Of a DNA stretch of 52,675 nucleotides, positions 39,900 through 49,358 are shown one piece after another (the stretch's first letter is position 1; each line of letters opens with the position of its first letter). This DNA is from a virus. The notes beneath the pieces were generated by a model. That model made no database searches. It was not told the DNA's origin and worked only from the letters and a program-made list of their open reading frames with translations. The position numbers and the translations under genes were made by a program. The DNA lies in the IMG/VR virus record IMGVR_UViG_3300009506_000045, positions 1 through 52,675 of that record; one strand, given 5' to 3'.

Positions 39900-41441
39900 G
39901 TGCTCGAACCGTACACCTCCCCTACGTGGGAGGAGACCTGGCTCTGGATCCGGGACAAGAGCGGCCGGCTGATCCCCTTCGTTGAGAACCCGATCCAACG
40001 AGCCTACGACCGAGCCCTCGAGGACGCGTTCCGGCTGACCCCGCGGCGCCACGCCCTCGTGCTCAAGTATCGCCGGGGAGGGATCACGACCCGGGAGCAG
40101 GCTCGCTCGTACCGGGCGGTGGCGACCCAGCGGTACCAGTCCGTCGTGACCGTGGCCCAGGAGGCGGACGCCACGACCCAGATCTTCGAGATCGCGCGAA
40201 CCTTCGACGAGCTCTACCGTGGCCCCTCGAAGCGGGGCAACAAGCGTGAGATCCGTTTCGACGACCACAGCTCCGCGTTCCGGATCGGGACGGCGGGCAA
40301 GACGGCGTTCGGTCGTGGGGCCACCTACCAGCGGGCGCACCTCTCGGAGGTCGCCTTCTGGCCGGCTCGGGTGGACGTGCCTCGCATGGTCGCGGCGATC
40401 ACCGAGGCCGCCTCGCACGGGGAGGTGATCGCGGAGACCACGCCGGGTGCGGTCGGTGACTGGTTCTACACCACCTGGAAGGATGCCCGGGAGGGGCGAA
40501 ACGACTGGGCTACCGTCTTCCTCCCCTGGTGGCACGACCCGACGCTACGGGTGCCGCTGACCCCGGACGCGGAGGCGGGGCTCCTGGAGACGCTCACGGA
40601 GCGGGAGGCGCACCTCCGGGACCACGAACACCTGGACGCGAGGCAGCTCGCGTGGAGGCGGCTCAAGAAGAGGCAGCTCCGGAACCTGTTCGGGAGCGAG
40701 TACCCCGAGGACCCGATCACGTGCTTCCTGCGCTCGGGCCTCTCGTTCTTCGACGTGCCGCGGTTGTCGGAGCTCATCGGTCGGTGCCGACCTTTCGTGG
40801 CGGAGGAGCGCTACCCCGGCGGGAAGCTCCGTATCTGGCACCCGCCCGAGGAGGGGGAGGCCTACTCGATCGGGGTCGACGCCTCGGATGGGATCGACGG
40901 GGGTGACTACTCCTGCGCGGGGGTGCTCCGGGACCGGGACGGGGAGCAGGTGGCCGAGCTCCACGGCCTGTTCCGGCCGCGAGACCTGGCGCACCACGTG
41001 GCAACCCTCGGCCGCCGATACCACACGGCCCGGCTGGCCGTCGAGAAGAACGAGCATGGCCACGCGGTCCTGCTCTCGCTCACCGACCCCCGGCACGAAG
41101 ACTATCCCCGGGGGCGCCTCTATCGAGCCTGGACCCGGACCGCCAAGGGGGCCCTGTCTCGATCGTCTCGTTTTGGGTGGACGACGAACGCGGAAACGCG
41201 TACCGTGTTGCTGGGTGACCTGGCGCGGGCCCTCGAGGGCGACGTGCTCCCGGACGGTTACGGGGACCCCGGGATGAAGGTCAACTCCCCCGAGCTCCTC
41301 GAGGAGTGCTTCTCGTTTCGATCCACCAGAGCCGGTAGGTACGAAGCGGAGGCCGGACGCTACGACGACCGGGTCATGGCGTGGGGCATCGCATGGCAGC
41401 AGCGACAGGATCGGATCACGACCCCCGGGCTCGTGACGTGA
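39900..41441 (+). CDS. Terminase large subunit
   Basis: A 513-residue protein from GTG 39900. The ATPase half has LVLKYRRGGITT in the Walker A place, VVTVAQEADATTQIF, RAHLSEVAFWP in the Walker B place (Glu in SEVAF) and VIAETTPGAVGDW as the coupling motif. The nuclease half has IGVDASDGIDGGDYSC, LAVEKNEHGHAV and YDDRVMAWGIA, the RNaseH-like acidic residues. It packages DNA into the prohead. The stop overlaps the portal start (GTGA). Confidence 0.88.
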   Translation: MLEPYTSPTWEETWLWIRDKSGRLIPFVENPIQRAYDRALEDAFRLTPRRHALVLKYRRGGITTREQARSYRAVATQRYQSVVTVAQEADATTQIFEIARTFDELYRGPSKRGNKREIRFDDHSSAFRIGTAGKTAFGRGATYQRAHLSEVAFWPARVDVPRMVAAITEAASHGEVIAETTPGAVGDWFYTTWKDAREGRNDWATVFLPWWHDPTLRVPLTPDAEAGLLETLTEREAHLRDHEHLDARQLAWRRLKKRQLRNLFGSEYPEDPITCFLRSGLSFFDVPRLSELIGRCRPFVAEERYPGGKLRIWHPPEEGEAYSIGVDASDGIDGGDYSCAGVLRDRDGEQVAELHGLFRPRDLAHHVATLGRRYHTARLAVEKNEHGHAVLLSLTDPRHEDYPRGRLYRAWTRTAKGALSRSSRFGWTTNAETRTVLLGDLARALEGDVLPDGYGDPGMKVNSPELLEECFSFRSTRAGRYEAEAGRYDDRVMAWGIAWQQRQDRITTPGLVT

Positions 41442-43723
41442 GGCCGGGCGTGTTCACGGTGGAGAAGGGGGTTCCGGACCTGGACCCTGACTTCAGGCTC
41501 TCGGAGCGGCTTCGCGAGGCTCGGGGCGACAGGGTCAAGGACCCGTTCGAGAACCACGTTTGGGTCTACGCGGCGCTGCATCGGATCGCCACCAACCTCT
41601 CGCAGGTTCCGGTCGAGGTCTACGTAGAGCAGGCTCCGAGCGTGCAGAACGAGGCAGCGCACGTCGTTCAACGCCAGGTCTGGGTCCGGGGGCAGGGGAT
41701 GCAACCGGTCGCGGTTCGCCGGCGCCCCCGGGTGACGCGCTATATCAACGCGCAGCCGGCCCACCGGGTGGCTCGCGCGGTCTACCTCAAGGACCTCGTT
41801 GAGGTCGAGGGCTCTCCGTGGACCGAGCTCTTCGATCGGCCGAACCCGTATACGACGGGAATCGGGCTCTGGTACCTGACGCTCGTGCACATGTACGCGA
41901 ACCGGGGAGCGTTCTGGGTGCTCCTCGGGAAGAGCGGAGCACCTCGGGACAAGGGGGAGATGCCGGCGGAGATCTGGGTCCAGCCGGCGACCGCGTACAC
42001 GGCCGCCATCGACCAGAACCGACAGGCGCTCCTCTACTGGAAGCGTTCAGATCGGCAAGGTGCGAACCTGGACCCGCACCAGGTGGTCCGCTTCGGGTTC
42101 CCCAACCCGTCTGACCCGTTGAAGTTCTCGACGCCCCTCGGGCCGCTCGAGAGCGACCTGCGCCAGGACCTCAAGGCGAGTCGGTACAACGAGGCCTTCT
42201 TTGACAACTCGGGCGAGCTCTCGGTGATCCTCTCGACCGACCAGACCCTCAACGAGGAGGAGGCGAAACGGATCCAGAGGCAGTTCGACGACCGACACAG
42301 CGGCCCTGGACACCGAAGCCGGACGGCGGTTGCTCACTCGGGGCTTCATGCGGAGGTCGTCGGGGTCTCGCAGAAGGACATGGACTTCATGGAACAGCGA
42401 CGGTGGAACCGTTCCGCCGTGCTCGCGACGACCGGGACCCCCGAGGCTGAGCTCTCTATCTATGAGAACCTGATCGAGTCGAACGCGATCAGCCAGAACC
42501 GAGCCTTCTGGGAGAAGACCTTGATCCCCGTGGTGAGGTTCGTGGAGGCGGCGCTCTATGCTCAGCTCCTTCCTGGCCCCGAGTTTGCCTTGTTCGACCT
42601 GGGCGGGGTGCGAGCCCTGCAGGCGATCTTCACCGAGCAGGTGGACCAGGCGCAGAAGCTCTTCGCGATCGGAGTGCCCCTGAACGAGATCCATGAGAGG
42701 TTGGAGACGGGGCTCGAGCCCCACCCGTGGGGTGAGGTCGGCTACCTGCCCTTGAACCTCGTGCCGGCTGATACGCTGGGGGGCCCAACGGGGGACAACC
42801 CTCCGCCGGGTAACCCTCCGCCGGAAGCGCCACCGAGCGATGCCCCGTCGGATGCCCCGTCGGATGCCCCGTCGGATGCCCCGTCAGATACCCCGTCGAA
42901 AGCCCGACGCGCGGTCCGGTTGGGCGGGCCGACGTGGGGTCGGATCGTGGAGCGGGTCTTCGCTCCGACCGAGCGGGCCTTCGGGAAGGTCTACCGTCGC
43001 TGGGCGGTGGCGCTACGTCGAGCCCAGCTCGACCTCCTGGAGCAGGCCGCCCGGGACGGGCTCCTCGGGGCGGCGGCCGAGGTGCCGGAGCTCAAGACCG
43101 GTCGAAAGGTGCTCACCTCGACGTCGGTCGAGGCGATCCTGTTTGCTCTCGACGATTGGGGCCGGCGTCTTACCGAGGTCACGCGGCCGGAGTACGAGCG
43201 GATCGCGAGCCTCTCGCTGGAGCAGGTCGCGGCCGAGCTCGGGGGCGTGTTCACCTTTGACCTCACCGACCCCCGGTTGTTGACCTATCTCGGGGACAAG
43301 GAGATCAAGATCCAGCGGGTCGCGCAGACGATCCGTGAGAACGTCCGGAACGAGATCATCCAAGGGCTCGCGGCGGGCGAGGCTCCCGGAGCGATCCAGG
43401 ATCGGGTCAAGCGGGCGTTCAACTTCGCGACGAGCCCGCGGCGCGCGCTTATGATCGCGCGTACGGAGGTCGGGCAGACCCAGGGTGGGGTACGGAACAT
43501 GACCTTCGAGGCGGAGGGGGTCAAACAGCACCAGTGGGTGACGGCTGGGGACGAGGCGGTTCGGGACGACCATATTACCCTGGGCGGCACCCCCGAGGTG
43601 CCTCTGGGGCACAACTTCATGGAGGACCTGGGGGAGGACGGGGTCTTGACGTTCCCGTCCGATCCGCAGGGACCTCCGGGACAGATCATCAACTGCCGGT
43701 GCGTGGCGATCGCGGTCCGGTGA
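41438..43723 (+). CDS. Portal protein fused to MuF-like minor head protein
   Basis: A 761-residue protein from GTG 41438. Residues ~1-440 are an HK97-type portal (HVWVYAALHRIATNLSQVPV, LIESNAISQNRAFWEKTL then IPVVRFVE). A repetitive linker (SDAP units, 42839-42898) follows, and then a MuF-like domain: RALMIARTEVGQTQGG, QWVTAGDEAVRDDH, PLGHNF, INCRC near the end. MuF domains ride into the capsid and can carry cargo. Fusions of portal and MuF are known but less common than separate genes. There is no toxin domain after the MuF part. Confidence 0.85.
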   Translation: MRPGVFTVEKGVPDLDPDFRLSERLREARGDRVKDPFENHVWVYAALHRIATNLSQVPVEVYVEQAPSVQNEAAHVVQRQVWVRGQGMQPVAVRRRPRVTRYINAQPAHRVARAVYLKDLVEVEGSPWTELFDRPNPYTTGIGLWYLTLVHMYANRGAFWVLLGKSGAPRDKGEMPAEIWVQPATAYTAAIDQNRQALLYWKRSDRQGANLDPHQVVRFGFPNPSDPLKFSTPLGPLESDLRQDLKASRYNEAFFDNSGELSVILSTDQTLNEEEAKRIQRQFDDRHSGPGHRSRTAVAHSGLHAEVVGVSQKDMDFMEQRRWNRSAVLATTGTPEAELSIYENLIESNAISQNRAFWEKTLIPVVRFVEAALYAQLLPGPEFALFDLGGVRALQAIFTEQVDQAQKLFAIGVPLNEIHERLETGLEPHPWGEVGYLPLNLVPADTLGGPTGDNPPPGNPPPEAPPSDAPSDAPSDAPSDAPSDTPSKARRAVRLGGPTWGRIVERVFAPTERAFGKVYRRWAVALRRAQLDLLEQAARDGLLGAAAEVPELKTGRKVLTSTSVEAILFALDDWGRRLTEVTRPEYERIASLSLEQVAAELGGVFTFDLTDPRLLTYLGDKEIKIQRVAQTIRENVRNEIIQGLAAGEAPGAIQDRVKRAFNFATSPRRALMIARTEVGQTQGGVRNMTFEAEGVKQHQWVTAGDEAVRDDHITLGGTPEVPLGHNFMEDLGEDGVLTFPSDPQGPPGQIINCRCVAIAVR
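42839..42898 (+). repeat. 12-bp tandem repeat in the portal-MuF linker
   Basis: GATGCCCCGTCG is repeated from 42839 to 42874, then GATGCCCCGTCA and GATACCCCGTCG, giving five in-frame units (SDAP type). It makes a flexible linker between portal and MuF-like parts. Confidence 0.93.
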
Positions 43724-43738
43724 AGCGGAGGTTCGGAG

Positions 43739-45115
43739 ATGACGACAACGCAGGCCCTCATGGCGGCTATCGCGGAGCAGGACCCGAGGCGGGTGCACCG
43801 GGACGTGCACGGCCGGCTTCATCTCCGCGAGGACGCGGGGGTTTATTGCCGGGGTCGCTCGGTCCTGGAGGCGGCCGACGTGAAGCGGCTCCTCGAGGCT
43901 CAGCACCTCGAGTACCGGAAGGGGATGGAGGACCGGGTCCTGGACTTCGTCGGCTCGGACGAGACGGTCGACCGGGCGGGGGATATCATCCGGGTCGACG
44001 GATGGCAGCTCGACGAGTTCAAGCGTAACCCGATCATCCTCGAGAACCATGACTACCTGGGCCTGGCGGTTGGCCAGGCGCTCGAGGTGAAGGCCGAGAA
44101 GCAGGACGGAAAGCCCGTGCTGAGGTTCTCGATCCTGTTCGCGGACGCGGAGACCTACCCCCGGGCGGACCACGTCTTCCGGCTCTACGCGGGTGGTTAC
44201 ATGCGGGCTACGTCGGTGGGCTTCATCCCGCTGGGGGAGGAGGAGGTCGACGACGCCAAGCGAGCCGAGCTGGGCATGCCCCCGCACGGTCGGGTCTTCA
44301 ACCGGCAGACCCTGCTCGAGCTTTCCATGGTAACGGTACCGGCGAACCCTAACGCGGTCCGAGAGGCCTACGCGGCGAAGGCTCTCACGGCGCAGGAGGC
44401 GCTCCCGATCGTGTGCGCCTCGTTGGCCTACGACGATGACGAGCAGCTCCTGGACCTCTTTACGGAGCTCCGGGCTACGCTCGTCAAGGCGGTGTCCTTG
44501 AACCGACCCGGGGTTAGCCGGGCGAAGGCGCTGATCTCGGGGGGCCACGTCGACCAGACGAGCGACTGGAGCTTTAGCGCGGCGGATGGAAACAAGCTCC
44601 TGGGGAGCTCAGATAGCCCCGACTGGGCACGGTACGGGAAGCACCACCTGGGGATCGACATGGAGGCTGCTGAGGAGACGCGGGCCCGGTACAAGTACCC
44701 GTTCGCCAAGTTCGTCGACGGGGAGATCGTGCTCTTCCGGTCGGCCCTCCGGGCGATCCGAAGCCGGGCGGCGCAGCAGAACGAGGACGCGATCTTCAAC
44801 GCGGCGGGGAACCTGCTCGAGCAGCTCGGCGCGCCCGAGGGCTCGGGGCTCCCGACCGACAAGGTGACCAACAAGGCCGGGGAATCTGTACCAGATCGGG
44901 ACCTATGTGATAGACTGGCGGACGCTGAGGTCGAGCTCGAGACGCTGCGGGACAGCCTAGCGGCGCTCGAGGACCGCCTCGAGAGGACCTTGTCCGGCGC
45001 GGTTGCCCCTCCGGCACCGGAGCCCGAGAAGGACGAGGGCCAGATCTACGACCTGCTGCTTGGTATGCAGGCGAGCCTCAAAGGAGGCGACACGAAGCAT
45101 CAGAACGAGACATAA
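43739..45115 (+). CDS. Prohead protease (S78 family) with long C-terminal scaffold-like extension
   Basis: A 458-residue protein. Residues ~55-205 are the protease: VLDFVGSDETVDRAGDII, FKRNPIILENHDY (catalytic His in ENHDY), YMRATSVGF (catalytic Ser) and LLELSMVTVPANPNA. The C-terminal ~250 residues include DWSFSAADGNKLLGSSDSPD, a RYKYPFAKFVDGEI domain found in other phage head proteins, and a coiled coil near the end (LADAEVELETLRDSLAALED), so it may also act as scaffold. It cleaves head proteins during maturation. Confidence 0.85.
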   Translation: MTTTQALMAAIAEQDPRRVHRDVHGRLHLREDAGVYCRGRSVLEAADVKRLLEAQHLEYRKGMEDRVLDFVGSDETVDRAGDIIRVDGWQLDEFKRNPIILENHDYLGLAVGQALEVKAEKQDGKPVLRFSILFADAETYPRADHVFRLYAGGYMRATSVGFIPLGEEEVDDAKRAELGMPPHGRVFNRQTLLELSMVTVPANPNAVREAYAAKALTAQEALPIVCASLAYDDDEQLLDLFTELRATLVKAVSLNRPGVSRAKALISGGHVDQTSDWSFSAADGNKLLGSSDSPDWARYGKHHLGIDMEAAEETRARYKYPFAKFVDGEIVLFRSALRAIRSRAAQQNEDAIFNAAGNLLEQLGAPEGSGLPTDKVTNKAGESVPDRDLCDRLADAEVELETLRDSLAALEDRLERTLSGAVAPPAPEPEKDEGQIYDLLLGMQASLKGGDTKHQNET

Positions 45116-45144
45116 GCTCTCGGCTACGGGAGGAGGAGAACCCC

Positions 45145-46422
45145 ATGGCCATCGAGAAGATCGAGACGATCATCGAGGAGATGAAGACGAGCCTCAAGGA
45201 ACGGCTCGACGCGTGCGACGGACAGAACACCGAGCTTCGGTCCGAGATCGAGGCGCTGCAGAAGCAGGTCACCGACCTCGAGGCCGGCATCAAGGAACGT
45301 CCCTCGGGCCTCCTGCCCGGGCTCGAGGACGAGGTCAAGAACCGGAAGCCCTCCTGGGTGCGGATCCTGAAGGGCCTCCGCTGGAACGACTGGGGCGACG
45401 GCTACGAGAAGCGGATCCTCCAGGAGGCAACCGAGCGCTACCACTCCGTGGTCGGTCGGTACCCTGGCGAGGCGAAGGCGGCCTCCACGGAGCTTGACGC
45501 TTCGGGTGGCTACCTGGTTCCGTCGGAGCTGATGACGGACCTGATCGAGAAGCTCGACGAGCGGGCGGTGACGCTCCAGGCTGGCGCCCGGATCCTGCCG
45601 GGTATGACGTCGAGCCCCGTACAGTGGCCCAAGATCACCGGCGGTGCGAAGGCCTACTGGGAAGGTGAGACCGAGGCGATCACCGATTCGACCATGACCG
45701 TCGGGATGCTGAGCCTCGTCCCGCACCGGCTGGGTGCGATGTCGATCTTCCCCGAGAGACTGATCCGTCTCGCGAGCCAGCCGGTCGAGCAGATCATCGA
45801 GGCCGACTTCGCGAAACGTCTCGCCTTGAAGCTCGACCAGGGCGTCCTGATCGGCGACGGTGCGGGCGTGGCCCCGGTGGTCGGGATCGCCAACCTGGCG
45901 AGCGTCAACGATCACACCATCGACACCAACGGCGGGCTGCTGGACTTCGACGAGGTGGTCGACATGGCCGGGCTGGTCGAGGACTCCTACGCCGACGTGG
46001 AAGACCCTTCGGCGGCCTGGATCTCTAACCGGGTGGTTTGGCGGTTGCTCCGCAAGACGCGGGTAGCTGCGGACTCCGGCGACGTGGCCCCGTACAACGG
46101 CCCCTATGTCGTGCCTCCGATCATGAGCGAGGCTCGGCTCCGTGACATGCTGGGTTACCCGTTCTTCGGGACCAACCAGCTCGTCAAGACCCTGACCAAG
46201 GGAACCAGTTCGGCCTTGACCTACGCGTTCTTCGGCGTGTGGAGCGAGGTCCTGATCCCACAGTGGTACGGCATGACCGTGCGGGCGAGCACCGAGACCA
46301 GCAACGCGTTCGCCAAGAGCCAGGTCTACATCAAGGCCGAGCTCGAGGTCGACGTGGGCGTGCGCCACGACGAGTCCTTCGCGAAGTGCGACGAGGTCGC
46401 GACCACGAACCCGGTTAGCTAA
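45145..46422 (+). CDS. Major capsid protein (HK97 fold)
   Basis: A 425-residue protein with a strong GGAGGAG. Residues 1-60 are a coiled-coil delta domain (ETIIEEMKTSLKERLDACDG) probably removed by the protease. The shell part begins near ATERYHSVVGRY and includes ASGGYLVPSELM, VQWPKITGGAKAYW, MLSLVPHRLGAMSIFPERLI and DQGVLIGDGAGVAPVVGI, all typical of HK97-type capsid proteins. Directly downstream is a hairpin and then a likely decoration protein. Confidence 0.9.
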   Translation: MAIEKIETIIEEMKTSLKERLDACDGQNTELRSEIEALQKQVTDLEAGIKERPSGLLPGLEDEVKNRKPSWVRILKGLRWNDWGDGYEKRILQEATERYHSVVGRYPGEAKAASTELDASGGYLVPSELMTDLIEKLDERAVTLQAGARILPGMTSSPVQWPKITGGAKAYWEGETEAITDSTMTVGMLSLVPHRLGAMSIFPERLIRLASQPVEQIIEADFAKRLALKLDQGVLIGDGAGVAPVVGIANLASVNDHTIDTNGGLLDFDEVVDMAGLVEDSYADVEDPSAAWISNRVVWRLLRKTRVAADSGDVAPYNGPYVVPPIMSEARLRDMLGYPFFGTNQLVKTLTKGTSSALTYAFFGVWSEVLIPQWYGMTVRASTETSNAFAKSQVYIKAELEVDVGVRHDESFAKCDEVATTNPVS

Positions 46423-46430
46423 GACCATAC

Positions 46431-46446
46431 CTGGCCGGGAGGCCAG
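46431..46446 (+). other. RNA hairpin with GNRA-like loop after the capsid gene
   Basis: CTGGCC (46431-46436) pairs with GGCCAG (46441-46446) around GGGA, a GNRA-type tetraloop. There is no T run after it, so it is more likely an mRNA-stabilising or partial attenuating element than a full terminator. Confidence 0.55.
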
Positions 46447-46460
46447 AAGGAGCAGAGGCG

Positions 46461-46913
46461 ATGAAGTTTCAGGGCGAGAAGTTCATCGAGGTCGTGGACG
46501 GGATCGAACCCGACGCCTACGCGGCGGGCTCGACCTACTACAGCTCGACCATCGACATCAACGGCTACAACGAGCTCCTGGTGGGCGTGCAGATGGGCGA
46601 CATGGTCGCGACCAGCGCGGTAACGGTGCTCGTGCAGGAGGACGATAACACCTCGTTCTCTTCGGCCACGACCGTCACCGACGGTACCAACACGGCGACC
46701 ACGGGAGCGCTGGCGGCTGGCACGGCCGATAACCTGACCTACCTGTTGTCGGTCAACCTGACGAACCCGAACCGTGAGCGCTACATGCGCGTAGCGGCGA
46801 CGGTGGCTACGGCTAACTCCGACCTCGGGGTGTTCGTGCTGCTGCTCGGGGCGAAGGATCTGCCGGTTACCCAGGACTCGACCTACATCACGGTCTCGGC
46901 GCGCGTCGAGTAA
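46461..46913 (+). CDS. Putative head decoration protein
   Basis: A 150-residue protein, beta-rich with high Thr, Ser, Asn and Val (YYSSTIDINGYNELLVGVQM, YMRVAATVATANSDLGVFVL). Small beta proteins just after the capsid gene usually decorate the head. No specific family is recognised; the role is inferred from place and composition. Confidence 0.6.
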   Translation: MKFQGEKFIEVVDGIEPDAYAAGSTYYSSTIDINGYNELLVGVQMGDMVATSAVTVLVQEDDNTSFSSATTVTDGTNTATTGALAAGTADNLTYLLSVNLTNPNRERYMRVAATVATANSDLGVFVLLLGAKDLPVTQDSTYITVSARVE

Positions 46914-46922
46914 GGAGGAACC

Positions 46923-47723
46923 ATGGCCCTCGAAGGCTGGGCGGCGATGGCGCTAGGGGCGGCCGGGGCGGTGCCCTCGGATGCGACTCCCTTCGTCTCG
47001 GCGAACACGACGGACATCACGAGCACGACGCCGGTGACCATCAAGGCGGCAACGGCGTTGAAATCGATCTACGTGACGAAACTCCTTTTCTTCAACAAGA
47101 CCCCTGCGGAGGCGGCGATCCTGAGCATCGAGGACAACACGGGGACGCCGATCGTTCACCTCGACAACGTGGAGCTGACCACGGCCGCGGGGAATGAGGG
47201 TTACCTCGAGTACAACTTCGACCCCCCGATGCAGATCGCGGTTGGCAAGGCCCTCATGGGCAAGGCGAGCGGGTCCTTCGGCGACACGATCGTCTTTGCC
47301 TCGGGCTTCGTCGGCACGCCGGGGACGACCCTCGACGGGGTGGCGGCTATCGCGCTCCGAAAGGTCGGCTCCGTGCCGGATGACGCGGCGGCGATGAACG
47401 GGTACAACTCGACCCTCGTGACCAGCACCACCGCTCGAGAGGTCGTGGCGGCCTCGGCCTCCAAGTCGCACTACATTCAGCGGCTCAAGGTGACCAACGC
47501 AACGCCCGCGGAGACGGCGCAGATCCTGATCCAGGACGGAGCGGGTACCCCGGTCAACTACGCTGGGGTGGTTACGTGCACGGCGGCGAGCAACGCAGCC
47601 GGGGTCGAGCTGGTCTTTGAGCCACCGCTCCAGGTGGCCGTGGGCGAGCCGATCAACGCGGTTGCGACCGGTGCTTTCGGTGACGTGCTGGTCGAGGTGT
47701 CTGGCTTTACCGGGACCCCGTAA
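46923..47723 (+). CDS. Structural protein with two copies of a beta domain (head decoration or fibre)
   Basis: A 266-residue protein built as a duplication. LLFFNKTPAEAAILSIEDNT of the first half corresponds to LKVTNATPAETAQILIQDGA of the second, and QIAVGKALMGKASGSFGDTI to QVAVGEPINAVATGAFGDVL. Both halves end in SGFVGTPG or SGFTGTP. Head-surface proteins of this type bind capsid hexamers or host glycans. No signal peptide. Downstream of the putative decoration protein and in the same operon. Confidence 0.65.
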   Translation: MALEGWAAMALGAAGAVPSDATPFVSANTTDITSTTPVTIKAATALKSIYVTKLLFFNKTPAEAAILSIEDNTGTPIVHLDNVELTTAAGNEGYLEYNFDPPMQIAVGKALMGKASGSFGDTIVFASGFVGTPGTTLDGVAAIALRKVGSVPDDAAAMNGYNSTLVTSTTAREVVAASASKSHYIQRLKVTNATPAETAQILIQDGAGTPVNYAGVVTCTAASNAAGVELVFEPPLQVAVGEPINAVATGAFGDVLVEVSGFTGTP

Positions 47724-47726
47724 ACC

Positions 47727-47921
47727 ATGCGATGGTACCGGGTGAAACCTGGTCGAACCTACGAGACCCCCGACGGGAGGATCTACCCGTCGGGGACTCT
47801 CCTCCGATTGGCTGACGACGTCGAGGACGAGGCGCTCGTACCGTGGCGGCCGTTGCGTGCCCCGTCACACCGGATGATGCCGCCTCCGTGGAGCCCTACC
47901 CGTGGACCTGACGACCGCTGA
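47727..47921 (+). CDS. Small hypothetical head-region protein
   Basis: A 64-residue protein: MRWYRVKPGRTYETPDGRIY, then PSGTLLRLADDVEDEALVPW and a Pro-rich end. Small proteins with a 'YRVxPGxxxxxxGxxYxxGxxxxL' layout often sit between capsid and connector genes. It overlaps the next gene by 20 bases. No function assigned. Confidence 0.6.
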   Translation: MRWYRVKPGRTYETPDGRIYPSGTLLRLADDVEDEALVPWRPLRAPSHRMMPPPWSPTRGPDDR

Positions 47922-48480
47922 TCGACTGAAGACCTTTCTCGACGTGTCGGGCTCGGGCGAGGACACCTTGCTCGGGTACCTGGTGACGGCGATCTCGGCC
48001 CAGGTCGAGGCCTACCTCGATCGGTACGTGGAGAGCACCTCCCGGACGGCCTACCTGGACGTGGAGGAAGGACAGCGGGTCTTCGGCCTGCGAGGCTACC
48101 CGGTAACCTCGGTGAGCTCGCTCCGGCACGACATCGACTGGACCTTCGCGTCGACGGACGAGCTCGCCACGACGGACTACACGGTGCTCGGGGACGACGG
48201 TCTGCTCCAGATCCCGGCCTACGACCTCGCGGCAGGTCCCCGCGCCCTCAAGATCACCTACACCGGTGGCATGGCGGCGAGCGCGGCGGCCTTCTACGCG
48301 GCCTATCCGGACGCGGAGCTCGCGGTCTGGTACCAGGCGGGCTACGCGTTCGAGCGGCGCAAGTTCCTGATCGACGGCTCCGCGGCGGTGGCCGGCTCGT
48401 CCGTGGGCTTCCAGGCCCCCGAGCTCCTGGCCGAGGTGAAGGAGCTTCTTCGTCCGTATCGGCGTTTGGTGGTGGTGTAG
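47902..48480 (+). CDS. Head-tail connector protein, HK97 gp6-like (adaptor Ad1)
   Basis: A 192-residue protein from GTG 47902. It begins with LTTADRLKTFLDVSGSGEDT then LLGYLVTAISAQVEAYLDRY, the classical start of the gp6/Ad1 connector family. A beta middle (GYPVTSVSSLRHD, PRALKITYTGG) and a helical end (LLAEVKELLRPYRR) follow. These form a ring beneath the portal to which the tail attaches. Confidence 0.82.
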   Translation: MDLTTADRLKTFLDVSGSGEDTLLGYLVTAISAQVEAYLDRYVESTSRTAYLDVEEGQRVFGLRGYPVTSVSSLRHDIDWTFASTDELATTDYTVLGDDGLLQIPAYDLAAGPRALKITYTGGMAASAAAFYAAYPDAELAVWYQAGYAFERRKFLIDGSAAVAGSSVGFQAPELLAEVKELLRPYRRLVVV

Positions 48481-48483
48481 ACC

Positions 48484-49065
48484 ATGGCGGGCAACCGGGT
48501 CGACGACGCGCAGTTCCGCAAGGCGATCCGAGAGGTCCCGGGCCGTCTGTACTCGGAGTGGCGTCGTGAGTTTGGGGGGTTGCTCGGGGACTTCGACGCT
48601 CGGATGCAGCTCAAGAGGCTCCGGGGTCGCCCTGGGGTCTTCGTCCGGACGGGTGGGTTGCGGAACAGCTTCAACCACGTCGTGCGAGGCGGGAGCCTGG
48701 GCAACCTGGTCGGGCGGTACTACACCAACAAGATTTACGCCCCGGTCCAGGAACGCGGTGCTCGGATCAGCCCCAGGCGGGCACGCTACCTGACGATCCC
48801 GCTCGAGGCGGCCAAGACCCAGGCCGGGGTAGCTCGCGGTCGGGCCCGGGACTTCTCGGACACGTTCATCATTCGGTCGAAGGGCGGGAACCTCTTCATC
48901 ATGCAACGGCGACCCGGCCAGAAGGCGGTCCCGTTGTTCCTGCTCCGGAAGCAGGTGCGGATTCCTCCGCGGTTGGGCTTGGTGGCGGAGTGGCGGGCCT
49001 TTCGTCCCAAGGTGGTACAAGGTCTCCGGCAGGCAACCCGGCGAGCGTTGAAGGGGTCGAGATGA
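48484..49065 (+). CDS. Head-tail joining/tail completion protein, gp10-like
   Basis: A 193-residue protein, three bases after the connector stop. Basic and with a TGGLRNSF and YYTNKIYAPVQERGARISPR pattern seen in HK97 gp10/Z-like minor tail proteins (an early 'T-G-x-L-R-x-S' motif). The C terminus is strongly basic. Position between the Ad1-like connector and the tail structural run supports a role at the neck. Confidence 0.62.
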   Translation: MAGNRVDDAQFRKAIREVPGRLYSEWRREFGGLLGDFDARMQLKRLRGRPGVFVRTGGLRNSFNHVVRGGSLGNLVGRYYTNKIYAPVQERGARISPRRARYLTIPLEAAKTQAGVARGRARDFSDTFIIRSKGGNLFIMQRRPGQKAVPLFLLRKQVRIPPRLGLVAEWRAFRPKVVQGLRQATRRALKGSR

Positions 49066-49358
49066 CCGACCGTCTGGCCTGGCCCGGGCGCCACGTGCAG
49101 CGCTATTTCTTCGCGGTGTACGTGTACGATGGTGGACGCAAGGGCGGGGCTCCGAAGGGCGCGACCGGCGGGGTCTGGCGACAGTGGACCTCGGGCTTCT
49201 ACCCGAGGTTACCGATGGGTATGCAGCAGGTGGCTCAGGACGTGGCGGATCGATTTGAGACCCAGGCAAAGATCCTCCGGGTCGACCTCGACGCTGAGGA
49301 GGTCCGGACGGTGAAGGTGGTGGCGCATGGCAGCGACGGTGCAGATCAACGAGTATAA
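49062..49358 (+). CDS. Small hypothetical neck/tail protein
   Basis: A 98-residue protein from ATG 49062 overlapping the previous stop by four bases. Aromatic-rich N-terminal half (VQRYFFAVYVYDGGRKG, WRQWTSGFYPRL), then an amphipathic helix (QQVAQDVADRFETQAKI) and a short strand. It overlaps the next gene by 32 bases. Function unknown. Confidence 0.55.
   Translation: MTDRLAWPGRHVQRYFFAVYVYDGGRKGGAPKGATGGVWRQWTSGFYPRLPMGMQQVAQDVADRFETQAKILRVDLDAEEVRTVKVVAHGSDGADQRV

Noticed and set aside
43013-44548. Minus-strand open frame of about 510 codons over portal and protease
   Set aside because: Complementary to two strongly supported head genes; composition is that of a shadow.
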